Assembly: GCF_900115185.1 (NCBI RefSeq)
Contig: NZ_FOVN01000001.1
Coordinates: 1,054,001 to 1,118,000, forward strand
Direction: 5' to 3'
Source: Algorimicrobium echini
GTDB lineage: Bacteria; Bacteroidota; Bacteroidia; Flavobacteriales; Flavobacteriaceae
DNA length: 64,000 bases
Made by a program: the position numbers and the translations under genes. Position 1 is the stretch's first letter; each line of letters begins with the position of its first letter. Below, piece after piece: positions 52,241 through 62,008 of this stretch. The notes beneath the pieces are model-generated. The model did not search any database, was not told where the DNA came from, and worked only from the letters and a program-made list of their open reading frames with translations.

Positions 52241-54883
52241 ATGAGAATAAGAGAAATCAATGCCATGAGAGGGCCGAATTATTGGTCTGTCCGTCGTCAT
52301 AAATTAATTGTTATGGTTTTAGACCTCGAAGACATGGAGTCACGACCATCCAATAAAATTGATGGTTTTTATGAGCGGTTAACAACCATGTTTCCCACTA
52401 TGTATGAGCATCGTTGTTCGGTAGGTGAAGCAGGTGGCTTTTTTCAACGTGTTAAGGATGGTACTTGGATGGGACATATTATAGAACATATTGCTCTAGA
52501 AATTCAAACCCTTGCTGGTATGGATGTCGGTTTTGGTAGAACACGTGGTTATGGTGAAGATGGTGTTTACAGTGTTGTTTTTGCTTATATGGAAGAATCT
52601 GTTGGGCGTTTTGCAGCCAAAGTTTCTGTGGATATATGTGAAGCCTTAATTAAAGGAGAACCGTATGATATGACTGATGATATTCAGCATATGCGTGAAT
52701 TGCGAGAACAAGAACGTTTAGGTCCAAGTACCGGCTCTATTGTTGAAGAAGCTGAAGCGCGTGGTATACCCTGGATTCGCTTGAATAAGTATTCATTATG
52801 CCAGTTAGGGTATGGTGCTAATCAGAAACGAATTCAAGCAACGGTAACGTCTGAAACCAGTAGTATAGGTGTTGAATTAGCTTGTGATAAAGAGGATACC
52901 AAATTTCTATTAGAACAGGCAGAAGTAGAAGTGCCTAGAGGTGATATTATTCGTCGAGAACGGAGTTTGGAGGAAGCATGCCGTTATGTTGGTTTTCCAT
53001 TGGTTATTAAGCCTATTGATGGTAATCATGGACGAGGTATAACCGTAGATATTCAAAATTATGACGATGCGCTTCAAGCATTTCATCACGCCAAAGAAAG
53101 CTCAAAAAGCGGAGCCATAATTGTTGAAAAATTTATTAAGGGTGAGGATTACCGATTATTAGTTATAAACAATAAGTTAGTGGCAGCAGCTAAACGTACT
53201 CCAGCTCATGTAATAGGGGATGGAAAATCAACCGTTCAAGAATTGGTGGATATTGTAAATTCTGACCCAAGACGTGGTTATGGTCATGAAAATGTGTTGA
53301 CGCAAATCACGATAAACGATTTAACAAAAACCATAATTAAAGATGCTGGATATACGTTAGATTCGGTAATTCCTAAAGATGATATGCTTATTCTTAAAGA
53401 TACTGCCAATTTAAGCACAGGAGGAACGGCCGAAGATGTTACAGATATTGTCCATCCAGCTAATGTAAGTATGGCTGAACGTATTTCAAAAATAATAGAT
53501 TTAGATATTTGTGGTATTGATGTCATGACAACAGATATTACACAACCTCTTTCCGATACTGGAGGTGCTGTTCTAGAAGTTAATGCTGGTCCTGGGTTTA
53601 GAATGCATTTAGCACCAACCAAAGGGTTGCCTCGTAATGTAGCAGGTCATGTAATTGATAAGTTATTTCCAAATCCTGGAGATACAGGACGGATTCCAAT
53701 TGTTGCCATAACCGGAACAAACGGAAAAACCACAACCACACGTTTAATGGCACATATTGCTAAAATGAAAGGGTATCGGGTTGGATATACTACTAGTGAT
53801 GGTGTTTACATTCAAAACCGATTACTCATGACAGGCGATTGTACTGGTCCTGCAAGTGCGGAGTTTGTACTAAAAGATCCAACCGTAAATTTTGCCGTTT
53901 TGGAGTGTGCACGAGGTGGTTTATTACGTGCTGGACTTGGTTTTAAAAAATGTAATGTGGGGATTGTTACCAATGTTGCAGCCGACCATTTAGGGCTAAA
54001 AGGCATTCATACAATTGAGCAATTAGCTAAAGCTAAAGGCGTTATTCCAGAAACTGTATTACCAGATGGCTATGCTATTTTAAATGCTGATGATGATTTA
54101 GTCTATGATATGCGTCGTTCCGTAAATTGTCATGTAGCCTTGTTTTCCATGGATGAAAATAATCCACGCATAAAAGCTATGCAACGTTTAAATGGCATTA
54201 CGGCAATCTATGAAGATGGTTATGTAACCATTTGTCGTGGCGAATGGAAAATGCGTATCATGAAAGCTGAAAATATTCCATTAACCTATGGCGGAAAAGC
54301 AACCTTTATGATTCAGAATGTGTTGGCAGCTATTTTAGGTGCCCACGTTCAAGGTATTAGTATTGAAGATATGAAAGCTGGCTTGGAAACTTTTATACCT
54401 TCTGCAACACAAACACCTGGTCGTTTAAATTTATTCGAATTTAAAAACTTTACTATTTTGTTAGACTATGCGCATAATCCAGCTGGTATGTTGGCTTTAA
54501 AGAAATTTACAGACACCATGGATTGTTCCGTAAAAGTGGGAATCATTGCAGGTGTAGGCGATAGACGTGATGAAGATACCAATCAAATAGGCAGTATAGC
54601 AGCTGATATGTTTGACGAAATTATTATTCGCCAGGATAAGCGCTTACGCGGAAGAACAGAAGAAGAACTCATTAAACTACTAAATGACGGAATCCAATCT
54701 AAAGATCCAAATAAGAAAACCACTATTATTCCATCTGAAAAAGAAGCTATCACCTTTGCTGTAAATAATGCCGTTAAAGATTCATTAATTATTCTATGCA
54801 GTGATGTGATTCCTGATGCCTTGGAACTGGTACAAAAGTTTAAGGAACAAGATTCTAAAGGCGAACCATTTAAAGCCGATTAA
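52241..54883 (+). CDS. cphA: Cyanophycin synthetase
   Basis: This 880-residue enzyme builds multi-L-arginyl-poly-L-aspartate without ribosomes. The N-terminal domain (1-160, starting IREINAMRGPNYWS) is the CphA primer/processing region. An ATP-grasp domain (about 210-480, FPLVIKPIDGNHGRG and EVNAGPGFRMHL) adds aspartate. The Mur-ligase-like domain (about 485-880) has P-loop TGTNGKTTTTRL near 491 and adds arginine. The length is typical. Cyanophycin is a nitrogen and carbon reserve. cphB is divergent, and an aldehyde dehydrogenase starts 7 bp after the stop. Confidence 0.96.
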   Translation: MRIREINAMRGPNYWSVRRHKLIVMVLDLEDMESRPSNKIDGFYERLTTMFPTMYEHRCSVGEAGGFFQRVKDGTWMGHIIEHIALEIQTLAGMDVGFGRTRGYGEDGVYSVVFAYMEESVGRFAAKVSVDICEALIKGEPYDMTDDIQHMRELREQERLGPSTGSIVEEAEARGIPWIRLNKYSLCQLGYGANQKRIQATVTSETSSIGVELACDKEDTKFLLEQAEVEVPRGDIIRRERSLEEACRYVGFPLVIKPIDGNHGRGITVDIQNYDDALQAFHHAKESSKSGAIIVEKFIKGEDYRLLVINNKLVAAAKRTPAHVIGDGKSTVQELVDIVNSDPRRGYGHENVLTQITINDLTKTIIKDAGYTLDSVIPKDDMLILKDTANLSTGGTAEDVTDIVHPANVSMAERISKIIDLDICGIDVMTTDITQPLSDTGGAVLEVNAGPGFRMHLAPTKGLPRNVAGHVIDKLFPNPGDTGRIPIVAITGTNGKTTTTRLMAHIAKMKGYRVGYTTSDGVYIQNRLLMTGDCTGPASAEFVLKDPTVNFAVLECARGGLLRAGLGFKKCNVGIVTNVAADHLGLKGIHTIEQLAKAKGVIPETVLPDGYAILNADDDLVYDMRRSVNCHVALFSMDENNPRIKAMQRLNGITAIYEDGYVTICRGEWKMRIMKAENIPLTYGGKATFMIQNVLAAILGAHVQGISIEDMKAGLETFIPSATQTPGRLNLFEFKNFTILLDYAHNPAGMLALKKFTDTMDCSVKVGIIAGVGDRRDEDTNQIGSIAADMFDEIIIRQDKRLRGRTEEELIKLLNDGIQSKDPNKKTTIIPSEKEAITFAVNNAVKDSLIILCSDVIPDALELVQKFKEQDSKGEPFKAD

Positions 54884-54890
54884 TAATTAT

Positions 54891-56297
54891 ATGAGTCAAG
54901 AAAATCCTTTTTTAGAATTATTTAAAAAGCAGAAAGCACAGCAGTATCAGATTGGTAATACCACTTACAAAGAACGGATTGCCAAATTGAAGCGTCTACA
55001 ACATGCTTTAGAAAACACCTACAAACAAGCCATTCGGGAAGCGCTTTTTCAAGATTTTAAAAAACCACATTTAGAAACAGATTTAACAGAGATTTATCCT
55101 GTAATTGATGAAATTAAATTCACCATTTCTAATTTAAAAGCGTGGTTAAAACCAGAAAAAGTGGCTACACCTATTTCTATGTTAGGAAGTAGCTCCTATA
55201 TAGTTAATGAACCCAAAGGCGTATGTTTAATTATTTCGCCTTGGAACTATCCTATAAATCTCACATTTGGTCCGCTTGTTTCTGCTATTGCAGGCGGAAA
55301 CACAGTGGTTTTGAAGCCTTCGGAAATGACTCCGAATACCTCCAAAATTATGGCAAGAATTGTTGCCGATTTATTTGAGGACAATGAAATTGCTTTGGTT
55401 GAAGGCGAAGTAGAAACATCTACAGCTTTACTAGAACTGCCTTTTAATCATATATTCTTCACCGGTTCACCAGCGGTTGGGAAAATTGTGATGAAAGCTG
55501 CTTCCAAAAACTTAACGTCTGTAACGTTGGAATTAGGCGGAAAATCGCCAGCTATTATTGATGATTCTTCAAATTTAGAGAAAGCTGTTCAAAAAATTGT
55601 TTATGGTAAATGTACCAATGCTGGACAAACTTGTATTGCACCAGATTATGTGCTAATCCAAGAGTCGCTTAAACCTGATTTTATAAAATTATTCAAAAAA
55701 GAAGTTCATGCTTTTTATTCTGATAATCCTGAAAGTTCAGATTCTTACAGTCGCATTGTAAACAAAAAACATTTTGAGCGTTTAACCAACAGCTTGGAAG
55801 ATGCGAAACAAAAAGGAAGTGTTATTGAATCGGGAGGCAGAACCAATCCTTCCGATTGTTATATGGAGCCAACATTAATTAGTGGAATTCCTGAAGAAGC
55901 GACTTTATTACAGGAAGAAATTTTTGGTCCTATATTACCACTTAAAACTTATAAAACCATTGAAGAAGCAGTTGATTATGTCAATTCAAATGAAAAACCG
56001 TTAGCGCTTTATATTTTCAGTAAAAAAAATAAAGTGATTGATTTTGTTATTGAAAACACACGAGCCGGAAGTACCTGTGTGAACCATAATTTATTGCAGT
56101 TTTTAAATCATAATTTGCCCTTTGGCGGTTCCAATAATAGCGGAATAGGGAAGTCGCATGGTATTTTCGGGTTTCGTGAGTTTACCAACCAACGTTCGGT
56201 TTTAAAACAACTTACTATTGGCGCTGTAGATTTGCTGATGCCTCCTTATAATAGCTGGAAACAGAAGTTGGTAGACTTAACGATTAAGTGGCTTTAA
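54891..56297 (+). CDS. Aldehyde dehydrogenase (ALDH3-like)
   Basis: The gene encodes 468 residues starting MSQENPFLELFKKQK; longer in-frame starts would lie inside cphA and are rejected. It has the NAD(P) fold and catalytic motif: SPWNYPINL, ELGGKSPAI with the general-base Glu, and GQTCIAPDY with nucleophile Cys248. The short length and the helical, hydrophobic C-terminus (LLMPPYNSWKQKLVDLTIKWL) fit the ALDH3/fatty-aldehyde class, which often attaches to membranes. It is co-transcribed with cphA. No step of cyanophycin metabolism needs it, so the link is unclear. Confidence 0.9.
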   Translation: MSQENPFLELFKKQKAQQYQIGNTTYKERIAKLKRLQHALENTYKQAIREALFQDFKKPHLETDLTEIYPVIDEIKFTISNLKAWLKPEKVATPISMLGSSSYIVNEPKGVCLIISPWNYPINLTFGPLVSAIAGGNTVVLKPSEMTPNTSKIMARIVADLFEDNEIALVEGEVETSTALLELPFNHIFFTGSPAVGKIVMKAASKNLTSVTLELGGKSPAIIDDSSNLEKAVQKIVYGKCTNAGQTCIAPDYVLIQESLKPDFIKLFKKEVHAFYSDNPESSDSYSRIVNKKHFERLTNSLEDAKQKGSVIESGGRTNPSDCYMEPTLISGIPEEATLLQEEIFGPILPLKTYKTIEEAVDYVNSNEKPLALYIFSKKNKVIDFVIENTRAGSTCVNHNLLQFLNHNLPFGGSNNSGIGKSHGIFGFREFTNQRSVLKQLTIGAVDLLMPPYNSWKQKLVDLTIKWL

Positions 56298-56348
56298 AAA
56301 TTAGTTTACCATCTGGCTGTTGGCTGCAAGTAATGAATTTCGATTGTA

Positions 56349-57338
56349 TTATTCTTTTAAAAAATAATCCGACTGAATCTGTTCATTTACACCAGCTTGA
56401 AATTTGGTCATACTAAACCATTGGTGAATGGAATAACTCCCCGTTTCGCCTTGTTTGTTCACGGCAATATAGCCGACTTGAAAATTCTTATAATCGCTAT
56501 TGGGTTTTTTTACAATCCGTTTAATGGCTTCTTCGCAGGCTTCTTGTGGTGATTTGCCTTGGCGCATCAATTCAACCACCAAAAAGCTGCCAACAGTTTT
56601 TACCACTTCTTCGCCTAAACCTGTAGCCACACAACCACCAATTTCATTATCTATAAATAAGCCAGAGCCTATAATTGGGCTATCGCCAACGCGTCCAGCC
56701 ATTTTATAAGCCAATCCACTGGTGGTACAAGCGCCAGAAATATCGCCGTTTTTATCAATAGCCAACATACCAATTGTATCATGGTTTTCTATGTTTATAA
56801 TAGGTTTGTATTTGGATTCTTTTTTCCATTCCTCCCATGCTTTTTTTGAAGACTCGGTTAGAAGATTTTCTTTTTTAAAGCCTAAATCATACGCATATTG
56901 TTCAGCGCCTTTTCCTGCTAACATAACATGAGGCGTGTCCTCCATAACTTTTCTGGCAATGGAAACCGCGTGGGTAATATTTTGTAAATAAACAACAGAG
57001 CCGCAATCACCATCTTTATTCATAATGCAGGCGTCAAGAGTTACATTTCCTTCACGATCAGGTAGACCACCTTTTCCAACAGATTGATTTTTAACATCAG
57101 CTTCCTCAACCATGCAACCTTGTTCTACAGCATCTAAGGCTGTTCCGCCATTTTGTAAGATTTCCATGGCTTTGGTGGTCGCATTTTTTACATGCCAAGT
57201 AGCAATAACCAAAGGTAGTGTAGCTTTATTTTTTAAAGAATTCTTAAAGGGAGTTTTAGAATATCCAATAAATGTACTTCCTACAGCTATTCCTACACCT
57301 GTAAGTGATGCTCTTTTTATAAAGTTTCTGCGTTTCAT
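56349..57338 (-). CDS. N4-(beta-N-acetylglucosaminyl)-L-asparaginase (glycosylasparaginase), exported
   Basis: This 329-residue Ntn-hydrolase precursor should self-cleave before Thr188 in ENHDTIGMLAID. Further marks are NGGTALDAVEQGC, VTLDACIMN and GRVGDSPIIGSGL. The N-terminus MKRRNFIKRASLTGVGIAVG looks like a twin-arginine (Tat) signal, so the enzyme is expected in the periplasm. It cleaves the bond between GlcNAc and asparagine, the last step of N-glycoprotein linkage breakdown. It is the last gene of the leftward operon with two GH92 mannosidases (3 bp after the first), which fits that role. Confidence 0.9.
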   Translation of the reverse strand: MKRRNFIKRASLTGVGIAVGSTFIGYSKTPFKNSLKNKATLPLVIATWHVKNATTKAMEILQNGGTALDAVEQGCMVEEADVKNQSVGKGGLPDREGNVTLDACIMNKDGDCGSVVYLQNITHAVSIARKVMEDTPHVMLAGKGAEQYAYDLGFKKENLLTESSKKAWEEWKKESKYKPIINIENHDTIGMLAIDKNGDISGACTTSGLAYKMAGRVGDSPIIGSGLFIDNEIGGCVATGLGEEVVKTVGSFLVVELMRQGKSPQEACEEAIKRIVKKPNSDYKNFQVGYIAVNKQGETGSYSIHQWFSMTKFQAGVNEQIQSDYFLKE

Positions 57339-57341
57339 ATT

Positions 57342-59678
57342 TTAATTTTTGTTTTCATTAAAATCTTTGCTTAAAGAATACGGCAAATCAGCTTCCTCAC
57401 TTCCCCATTCTTGGCTAGGTGTATTTTGCATATTAAAATTGAATGTACCGCCATTTTGAATCATATCGTAAGATAGATAATTATGAGTGTATGGTTTTCC
57501 GTTAAAAGTTGTTGAATGGATGTAAAAATGGTTTTCTGAACGATTATCAGTTTTTATAACGAAGGTATTTCCATTTTCTAGATGAAGCGTTGCTTTGTCA
57601 AACAACGGACTTCCTATAATATATTGGTCGGTTGCTGGTGTAACTGGATAAAACCCTAAAGCACTAAAAACATACCAAGCCGAGGTTTGCCCATTGTCTT
57701 CATCACCACAATAACCATCAGGTGTGGCCGAATAAAGCTTGGATAATACATCATGAATTTTTTCTTGTGTTTTATAAGGAACACCAGCATAATTATACAA
57801 ATAAATCATGTGTTGAATGGGTTGATTGCCATGTGCATAATTTCCCATATTTACGATTTGCATTTCGCGAATTTCATGTATGGTTACTCCATAATACGAA
57901 TCGTCGAAATCTGGTGGCATGTTAAAAACAGTATCTAATTGGTTGATAAAATTGGTTTTCCCTCCCATTAAATCAATTAAACCTTGAATATCATGAAAAA
58001 CAGACCAAGTATAATGCAAGCTATTCCCTTCAGTAAAAGCATCTCCCCATTTTAAAGGATTAAAAGGCGATTGAAAACTACCATCTTCATTTTTGCCACG
58101 CATCCAGTTGGTAGATGCATCAAAAACGTTTTTATAGTTTTGAGATTGCTTGAGGAAGGTGTTCGCTATATCTTTTTTACCTAGTTTTTCTGCCATTTGA
58201 GCTATGGTAAAATCGGCATAAGCATATTCCAAAGTCCTAGCTACATTTTCATTGACACCCACATTATAAGGCACATAACCCAAATCGATATAATAATTTA
58301 AACCTTCACGACCAACGGAACTTGCAGGTCTACCTGCTTCCACTTGGGCATTTTTTAAGATGGCTTCAAAAAGCACATTCACATCCTTATCTTTCATATT
58401 CCCTTTTAAATATGCATCTGCAATTATTGGAGCCGAGTTGGAACCAATCATGCAATCACGATGTCCAGGACTTGCCCATTCCGGCAACCAACCCGATTCT
58501 TTATAGGTATTGGCTAAACCTTCCATAATCTGGCTGTTCAGTTCAGGGTACATCATGTTGAAAAATGGATAAACTGCTCTAAACGTGTCCCAAAATCCAT
58601 TGTCGGTAAACATATAACCATTTTCTACTTGTCCATTATAAGGACTGTAATGCACTACCTTGTTGTTGGCATCATGTTCGTAAAATTTTCTTGGGAATAA
58701 TAACACACGATATAAACAGGAATAAAACGTTTTTAGGTTGTCTGTGTTAGTATCTTCAATTTCAATTTTTTGAAGTTCGGTTTCCCAAGCTGATTTGGCC
58801 TTTTGTTTAGTAGTTTTAAAAGAATCATCACCAATTTCCCGATTTAAATTTAATTGTGCTTGCTCTGGACTGATAAAAGATGAAGCTACTTTTATATGTA
58901 CCATTTCGCCTTTTGTTGTTTTAAAACCAACAATGGCTCCTACGTGCTTGCCTTCACTATTGGTTGAGTTTTCCTGTAGTTTCCAATCGTCTGCCCATGT
59001 ATGGGTAATTTCAAAATCTTTATCAAATTCAGCTACAAAATAATTGTGAAAATTATCTGGAACACCTCCCGAATTATTTCTGCAATAGCCTATAATTTTG
59101 CGTTCTTCAGGAATAATTTTTACCATTGAACCTTTAAAAAAAGCATCCAACATAATGTAAGATGAATCGGCTTTTGGAAAGGTAAATTGAAAATGTGCAG
59201 CGCGTTCGGTTGGAGCCACTTCAGCAACCACATCGTAATCCGCTAAATAAACCTTATAATGATACGGTTTTACGGTTTCAGCCTTGTGCGAAAACCAAGA
59301 CTGACGCTCGTCCTCTTTGTATTTCAATTCGCCAGTAACAGCCATAAACGAAAAGGCTGCATAGTCGTTAATCCACGGACTTGGTTGATGGGTTTGCTTG
59401 ATACCACGAATTTTATTTTCATTGTATTTATAGGTCCAACCGTCTCCCATTTTAGAGGTCATGGGTGTCCAAAAATTCATACCCCAAGGTGTAGCTATGG
59501 CAGGATAGGTGTTTCCATTAGATAAACTGTATTTGGAATCCGTTCCCATGAGTGGGTTAACAAAATCTACAAGATCAAATGAAACTTTTTTTACTTTGTT
59601 ATCTTTAATAATTTCAGTTGTTTTGTTGCAAGACGAAACAATAAAAATCAATAAAATGATTAAGATATTTTTATTCAT
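57342..59678 (-). CDS. GH92 family alpha-mannosidase, lipoprotein
   Basis: This 778-residue protein has a lipoprotein signal (IFIVSSC, Cys17). The GH92 layout is clear: N-terminal beta-sandwich (VDFVNPLMGTDSKYSLSNGNTYPAIATPWGMNFW) and a helical catalytic barrel with NGFWDTFRAVYPFF, EWASPGHRDCMIGSN and GYCGDEDNGQTSAWYVFSALGFYPV. GH92 enzymes are calcium-dependent exo-alpha-mannosidases acting on high-mannose N-glycans. Anchored in a membrane, it should act in the periplasm or on the surface. Its start overlaps the stop of the second GH92 gene by 4 bp (ATGA). Confidence 0.94.
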   Translation of the reverse strand: MNKNILIILLIFIVSSCNKTTEIIKDNKVKKVSFDLVDFVNPLMGTDSKYSLSNGNTYPAIATPWGMNFWTPMTSKMGDGWTYKYNENKIRGIKQTHQPSPWINDYAAFSFMAVTGELKYKEDERQSWFSHKAETVKPYHYKVYLADYDVVAEVAPTERAAHFQFTFPKADSSYIMLDAFFKGSMVKIIPEERKIIGYCRNNSGGVPDNFHNYFVAEFDKDFEITHTWADDWKLQENSTNSEGKHVGAIVGFKTTKGEMVHIKVASSFISPEQAQLNLNREIGDDSFKTTKQKAKSAWETELQKIEIEDTNTDNLKTFYSCLYRVLLFPRKFYEHDANNKVVHYSPYNGQVENGYMFTDNGFWDTFRAVYPFFNMMYPELNSQIMEGLANTYKESGWLPEWASPGHRDCMIGSNSAPIIADAYLKGNMKDKDVNVLFEAILKNAQVEAGRPASSVGREGLNYYIDLGYVPYNVGVNENVARTLEYAYADFTIAQMAEKLGKKDIANTFLKQSQNYKNVFDASTNWMRGKNEDGSFQSPFNPLKWGDAFTEGNSLHYTWSVFHDIQGLIDLMGGKTNFINQLDTVFNMPPDFDDSYYGVTIHEIREMQIVNMGNYAHGNQPIQHMIYLYNYAGVPYKTQEKIHDVLSKLYSATPDGYCGDEDNGQTSAWYVFSALGFYPVTPATDQYIIGSPLFDKATLHLENGNTFVIKTDNRSENHFYIHSTTFNGKPYTHNYLSYDMIQNGGTFNFNMQNTPSQEWGSEEADLPYSLSKDFNENKN

Positions 59679-62008
59679 AAATTATTAGTCATTTCAAAAA
59701 TAAGTTTGCCACCTTGCATAATCGCTGCATGAGAAATGGTATTTTTCTTTAATGCCTTTCCATTTAACGTTACACGATTGACATATACATTTTTAGTACT
59801 TTGATTTTTAGCTTTAATGGTTAGTGTTTTACCATTATCTAAATGCAATTTGGCTTCTTTCACCAAAGGACTTCCCAAAGCGTAATTAGGAGAACCAGGC
59901 GTAACAGGGTAAAATCCAAGACTACTAAATACATACCATGCACTCATTTGTCCAGCATCATCATTACCACATAACCCTTCAACTGTTGGGCCGTACATGG
60001 TATCCATAATCATGCGCACTCTGGCTTGTGTTTTTTCAGGATGTCCTGCCCAATTATATAAATAAGGAACATGATGCGATGGTTCATTGCCATGTACGTA
60101 ATTTCCAATTAGGCCATCTCGCGTAATATCTTCGTTTTTTTCAATGTATTTATCGTCCAATTCCATGGTGAAAAGCGAATCTAAATGCTGCGTAAAACGC
60201 TCATTTCCGCCCATTAACTGAATCATATTTGGGATGTTTTGTGGCACATACAATCCATAATTCCAAGCATTACCTTCAATAAAACCTTGGCCGTGTGTGT
60301 CTAAAGGATCAAATTCTTTTTTAAAAGAACCGTTGGCTAATTTTGGACGCATAAAACCAATAGATTTATCGAAGACGTTGTTATAATATTCAGAGCGTTT
60401 TAAGAATTCTGTTTCAACAGAAGTATCTCCAATAGTATTTGCCATTTGTGCAATACACCAATCATCATAAGCATATTCCAAGGTTTTAGAAACCGAAGCG
60501 CCATTTTTGTCTTCTGGGATATATTGGTATTCTTTGTAATAACCAATCCCATCAAAATAATCAACATTGGCTGTGTTTATAGAAGCTTGCAAGGCGTGTT
60601 TTCTATCGAAATCGCCCACGTTTTTAACCATGGCATCTGCAATAACAGATGTTGCGTGATAGCCAATCATGCACCAGTTTTCATTAGCATAATGACTCCA
60701 AATAGGTAACATGCTATGCACGCTTTGATCGTGATGAGCTAACATGCTTTTTATCATGTGGTTATTACGTTGTGGTTGCGTAATATTGAACAAAGGGTGT
60801 AACGCTCTGTAGGTATCCCAGAGTGAAAAAATAGTATAATTGGTAAAGCCTTCAGAAGTATGAATGTTTTGATCTAAACCTCTGTATTGTCCATCAACAT
60901 CTTCATAAATAATTGGCGATAAATTGGTGTGATATAAAGCCGTGTAAAAGGTTGTTTTTTGTTCTTCAGAAAGGGTTTCGACTTCAATTTTAGAAAGTTC
61001 GTCATTCCATTTATCACTGGTTTCTTCATAGGTTTTGTTGAAATCCCAATGCGGAATTTCAGCTTCCAGATTTTTTAAAGCACCTGCAGAACTCACGTTT
61101 GATAAGGCCATTTTTAACTGAATTTTTTCACCTGCTTCGGTATCAAAATTAAAATAGGCTCTGATGTCTTTACCAGCCATTTCTGGAAAATTTTCTGATT
61201 GGTTGAATTTTCTGTAAAAACCATCATAAAGTACTTGGTCGTACTTTCTGTGACCATAGCTTTTAAAAGGTTTTGAAAACTGCATGGCAAAAAACACTTT
61301 TTTATCGCGAGCCCAACCTTTTGTTTGTCGGTAACCTGTAATCATGGAATCGTTTTCCACACGAATAAAAGTCCACACGTTTTTATTGTCGTGATGATAA
61401 ACGTTATAAACCAGATCCAAAACAATATGTGCATCGTTGGATTTTGGAAAGGTATACTGATGAAAGCCTACGCGTTCACTAGCCGTCATTTCGGCTTGAA
61501 TACCATAAGAATCTAAATCTACCTTGTAATAGCCTGGCGAGGCTTCTTCGGAGCTATGCAAAAAGGTAGAATAAAACCCTTTTTCACCTTCTTTTGTTTC
61601 TAATGGATCCAAAACTAAATTTCCAGTAGTTGGCATGACGAGTAAATCGCCTAAATCCGAATGCCCTGTACCACTAAAGTTGGTATGTGCAAAACCAATA
61701 ATTGTTGAGTCCTTATGTTGATAACCTGCACAATACGCGTAGGTTTCTGTATTGTATTTTCCATCTTCAAACATGACTTCAAAATTGGTTTGTGGACTTA
61801 ATTGAACCATTCCAAAAGGCGCTGTTGCACCTGGGAAAACGTGTCCCATTTTACTGGTTCCAATAAATGGGTTTACATATTGTGTGTAATATGTTTTTAA
61901 CGTATCAATAGTGGTTGTTTTCTCTGTGTTTTCTATTAAAGGTGTTTCTTTTTTACATGAAAAAGCCAATCCAATAATTACTAATAATAATGTCAATTTT
62001 TTAAGCAT
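59675..62008 (-). CDS. GH92 family alpha-mannosidase, second copy, lipoprotein
   Basis: The gene encodes 777 residues from the ATG at 62008, chosen because it gives a proper lipoprotein signal (MLKKLTLLLVIIGLAFSC, Cys18). Longer in-frame starts lie within the transporter gene. GH92 marks: QYVNPFIGTSKMGHVFPGATAPFGMVQ, IFSLWDTYRALHPLF, GLCGNDDAGQMSAWYVFSSLGFYPV. It differs clearly from the other copy and probably cleaves a different mannose linkage. It overlaps the transporter gene by 8 bp. Confidence 0.94.
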   Translation of the reverse strand: MLKKLTLLLVIIGLAFSCKKETPLIENTEKTTTIDTLKTYYTQYVNPFIGTSKMGHVFPGATAPFGMVQLSPQTNFEVMFEDGKYNTETYAYCAGYQHKDSTIIGFAHTNFSGTGHSDLGDLLVMPTTGNLVLDPLETKEGEKGFYSTFLHSSEEASPGYYKVDLDSYGIQAEMTASERVGFHQYTFPKSNDAHIVLDLVYNVYHHDNKNVWTFIRVENDSMITGYRQTKGWARDKKVFFAMQFSKPFKSYGHRKYDQVLYDGFYRKFNQSENFPEMAGKDIRAYFNFDTEAGEKIQLKMALSNVSSAGALKNLEAEIPHWDFNKTYEETSDKWNDELSKIEVETLSEEQKTTFYTALYHTNLSPIIYEDVDGQYRGLDQNIHTSEGFTNYTIFSLWDTYRALHPLFNITQPQRNNHMIKSMLAHHDQSVHSMLPIWSHYANENWCMIGYHATSVIADAMVKNVGDFDRKHALQASINTANVDYFDGIGYYKEYQYIPEDKNGASVSKTLEYAYDDWCIAQMANTIGDTSVETEFLKRSEYYNNVFDKSIGFMRPKLANGSFKKEFDPLDTHGQGFIEGNAWNYGLYVPQNIPNMIQLMGGNERFTQHLDSLFTMELDDKYIEKNEDITRDGLIGNYVHGNEPSHHVPYLYNWAGHPEKTQARVRMIMDTMYGPTVEGLCGNDDAGQMSAWYVFSSLGFYPVTPGSPNYALGSPLVKEAKLHLDNGKTLTIKAKNQSTKNVYVNRVTLNGKALKKNTISHAAIMQGGKLIFEMTNNL

